Shown here: piece after piece, positions 62,564-64,000 of the stretch
How positions within the stretch are numbered: the first letter of the stretch is position 1
Layout of the letters: each line of letters starts with the position of its first letter
Origin: Chryseobacterium sp. SN22
Lineage (GTDB): Bacteria > Bacteroidota > Bacteroidia > Flavobacteriales > Weeksellaceae
Direction of reading: 5' to 3'
Length of the DNA stretch: 64,000 nt
NCBI RefSeq assembly: GCF_008329705.1
Contig: NZ_VTSX01000001.1
Span: forward strand, 1 to 64,000
Position numbers and translations under genes: made by a program
The notes under the pieces: generated by a model
The model's input: only the letters and a program-made list of their open reading frames with translations
The model's database searches: none
What the model was told of the DNA's origin: nothing

Positions 62564-63837
62564 TATTTACCGTTCCATTTCTTTTTCAGTTCCTCACTGA
62601 TTTTCTTTTCGGTCGCATTATTCCCTGGTTCATAAAGTTTGGCATCCTTAATTTCTTCCGGTAAAAAGGTCTGGTCTACAAAGTTACCTTCGTAGGAATG
62701 GGCGTATTTGTATTCCTTTCCGTAATCAAGGTCTTTCATCAGCTTAGTGGGTGCATTTCTAAGATGCAGCGGTACCGGAAGGTTCCCGGTTTTCTTTACC
62801 AAAGCCAATGCTTCATTAATCGCCATATAGGTAGAATTACTTTTCGGGGAAACCGCCAGATAAACAGCGGTTTCGCTGAGAATAATCCGCGCCTCGGGAT
62901 TTCCGATGACATTGACTGCCTGGAAACAGTTATTCGCGATAACCAGCGCATTCGGATTGGCCAGCCCGATGTCTTCCGATGCCAGGATCAGCATTCTTCT
63001 GGCAATAAATTTAATGTCTTCGCCACCGGCCAGCATTCTTGCGAGCCAGTACACTGCACCGTTGGGGTCGCTTCCCCGCATCGATTTGATGAAAGCCGAA
63101 ATAATATCGTAATGCTGCTCACCGTTCTTATCGTAAAGTGCCATAGTCTCCTGCAAAACTTCCAGCACGTCCTCATTTTTAATTTCCTTTTTTTCGGAGT
63201 TCTTAAACTGGTTCAGCACCAGCTCTATGGAATTGATCAGCTTCCGCGCATCACCTCCCGAATACTGGATGAACGCTTCTTTCTCAACGATTTTAAAAGA
63301 AGTATTCTCATCCCGGTTGTATCTTTCAGAAGCGGTATCAATCAGTTCCTCCAGCTTTTCATAAGTCAGTGCCTTTAAAACATACACCTGACTTCTGGAA
63401 AGCAATGCTGAAACCACTTCAAAGCTCGGGTTTTCCGTGGTGGCCCCGATCAGAACGATCCAGCCTTTTTCTACCGCGTGAAGCAGGGAATCCTGCTGGG
63501 ATTTGTTGAACCGGTGAATTTCATCAATGAACAGAATCGGAGATTTCCCCGAAAAAAGGTTTTGCTTCTTTGCATCCTCGATTACATCACGAACATCTTT
63601 CACACCGGAAGAAACCGCCGAAAGCTTATAAAACTTTCGTCCCGAGTTTTCAGAAATGATTTCAGCCAGCGTGGTTTTTCCTGTACCCGGCGGCCCCCAG
63701 AAGATCAGGGAATTCAGGGAATTATTCTGCATCATCTTCCTGATGGTCCCTCTTTCACCCGTAAGATGCTCCTGCCCCAGAACATCATCCAGTGTTTTAG
63801 GTCTCAGTTTTTCGGCTAATGGAATATTTTGATTCAA
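62560..63837 (-). CDS. rarA: Replication-associated recombination protein RarA (MgsA family)
   Basis: The 425-residue AAA+ ATPase resembles the clamp-loader type: LRPKTLDDVLGQEHLTG near the start, Walker A GPPGTGKTTLAEI, Walker B PILFIDEIHRFNKSQQD, sensor GATTENPSFE, and a C-terminal RarA domain with GGEDIKFIARRMLILASEDIGLANP. It acts at stalled forks and during recombination. Length is close to the usual 430-450. The upstream 160 bases to the right edge have no supported gene. Confidence 0.95.
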   Translation of the reverse strand: MNQNIPLAEKLRPKTLDDVLGQEHLTGERGTIRKMMQNNSLNSLIFWGPPGTGKTTLAEIISENSGRKFYKLSAVSSGVKDVRDVIEDAKKQNLFSGKSPILFIDEIHRFNKSQQDSLLHAVEKGWIVLIGATTENPSFEVVSALLSRSQVYVLKALTYEKLEELIDTASERYNRDENTSFKIVEKEAFIQYSGGDARKLINSIELVLNQFKNSEKKEIKNEDVLEVLQETMALYDKNGEQHYDIISAFIKSMRGSDPNGAVYWLARMLAGGEDIKFIARRMLILASEDIGLANPNALVIANNCFQAVNVIGNPEARIILSETAVYLAVSPKSNSTYMAINEALALVKKTGNLPVPLHLRNAPTKLMKDLDYGKEYKYAHSYEGNFVDQTFLPEEIKDAKLYEPGNNATEKKISEELKKKWNGKY

Positions 63838-64000
63838 TATTTTAAGATTTAAGTATAATTAAGTTAAGAGCAACGTTCAAACCAATAAAAATTTCCCGGA
63901 TTTTTCTCCTGGGATAAGTGAATCTGCGAACACCGGAATTTCTCCGATGAACAGCCCTCTGCTGCTCTGAAAGTTCTAACAAATTTAAACTAATTTTCAA

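Overview
The window looks like a chromosomal segment from a Chryseobacterium-type bacterium (Flavobacteriia, Weeksellaceae). The evidence is as follows: many genes are preceded by the Bacteroidetes -7 box TAnnTTTG; surface lipoproteins carry acidic residues after the lipobox cysteine; there is a SusC/SusD starch-utilisation locus; a Bacteroidetes GG-leader bacteriocin-like peptide is present; and dnaA lies beside a low-molecular-weight phosphatase, an RsmI-like methylase, a thioesterase and prephenate dehydratase. No tRNA, rRNA, CRISPR array, prophage or intact insertion sequence was seen. Species assignment is inference.

Layout. 0-6.2 kb: plus-strand small secreted proteins and lipoproteins, a YqhD-type alcohol dehydrogenase, an SGNH hydrolase and a TPR protein. 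6.3-11.5 kb: a DEAD-box helicase, an ABC1/UbiB kinase, the GG-leader peptide, and a GNAT-nitrilase fusion. 12.2-18.6 kb: minus-strand purine genes purM-purN-purH-purD-guaA, preceded by a micro-ORF/terminator unit. 18.9-23.8 kb: FMN reductase, pirin, MFS transporter and GMC oxidoreductase. 24.2-29.4 kb: two tandem secreted paralogues beside a two-component system. 29.8-41.6 kb: a complete malto-oligosaccharide locus (susC, susD, susE, GH97, GH13, NTF2-like protein, MFS sugar transporter) in which glucan is bound and imported at the outer membrane, cut in the periplasm and carried inward. 42-46 kb: metG, a membrane protein, a methyltransferase and a frameshifted P-loop kinase. 46.2-51.3 kb: an AraC regulator and a TolC/EmrA/EmrB-type tripartite efflux system. 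51.4-57 kb: Mpo1-like protein, DUF2891, DUF4349, RsmI-like methylase, phosphatase and dnaA. 57.2-63.8 kb: thioesterase, pheA, a secreted protein, DUF2339 protein, a small secreted protein and rarA.

Gene direction is mostly minus to the left of dnaA and plus to its right. An AT-rich gap at 58.5-58.85 kb holds three TTATCAAYA motifs, so the replication origin may lie here.

The least explained part of the window is its intergenic DNA. At least seven families of palindromic or inverted-word repeats fill gaps between genes, often inside operons, and in one case a repeat forms the last codons of purM. Three places show probable one-base frameshifts at short A/T runs, which may be assembly errors or real decay.
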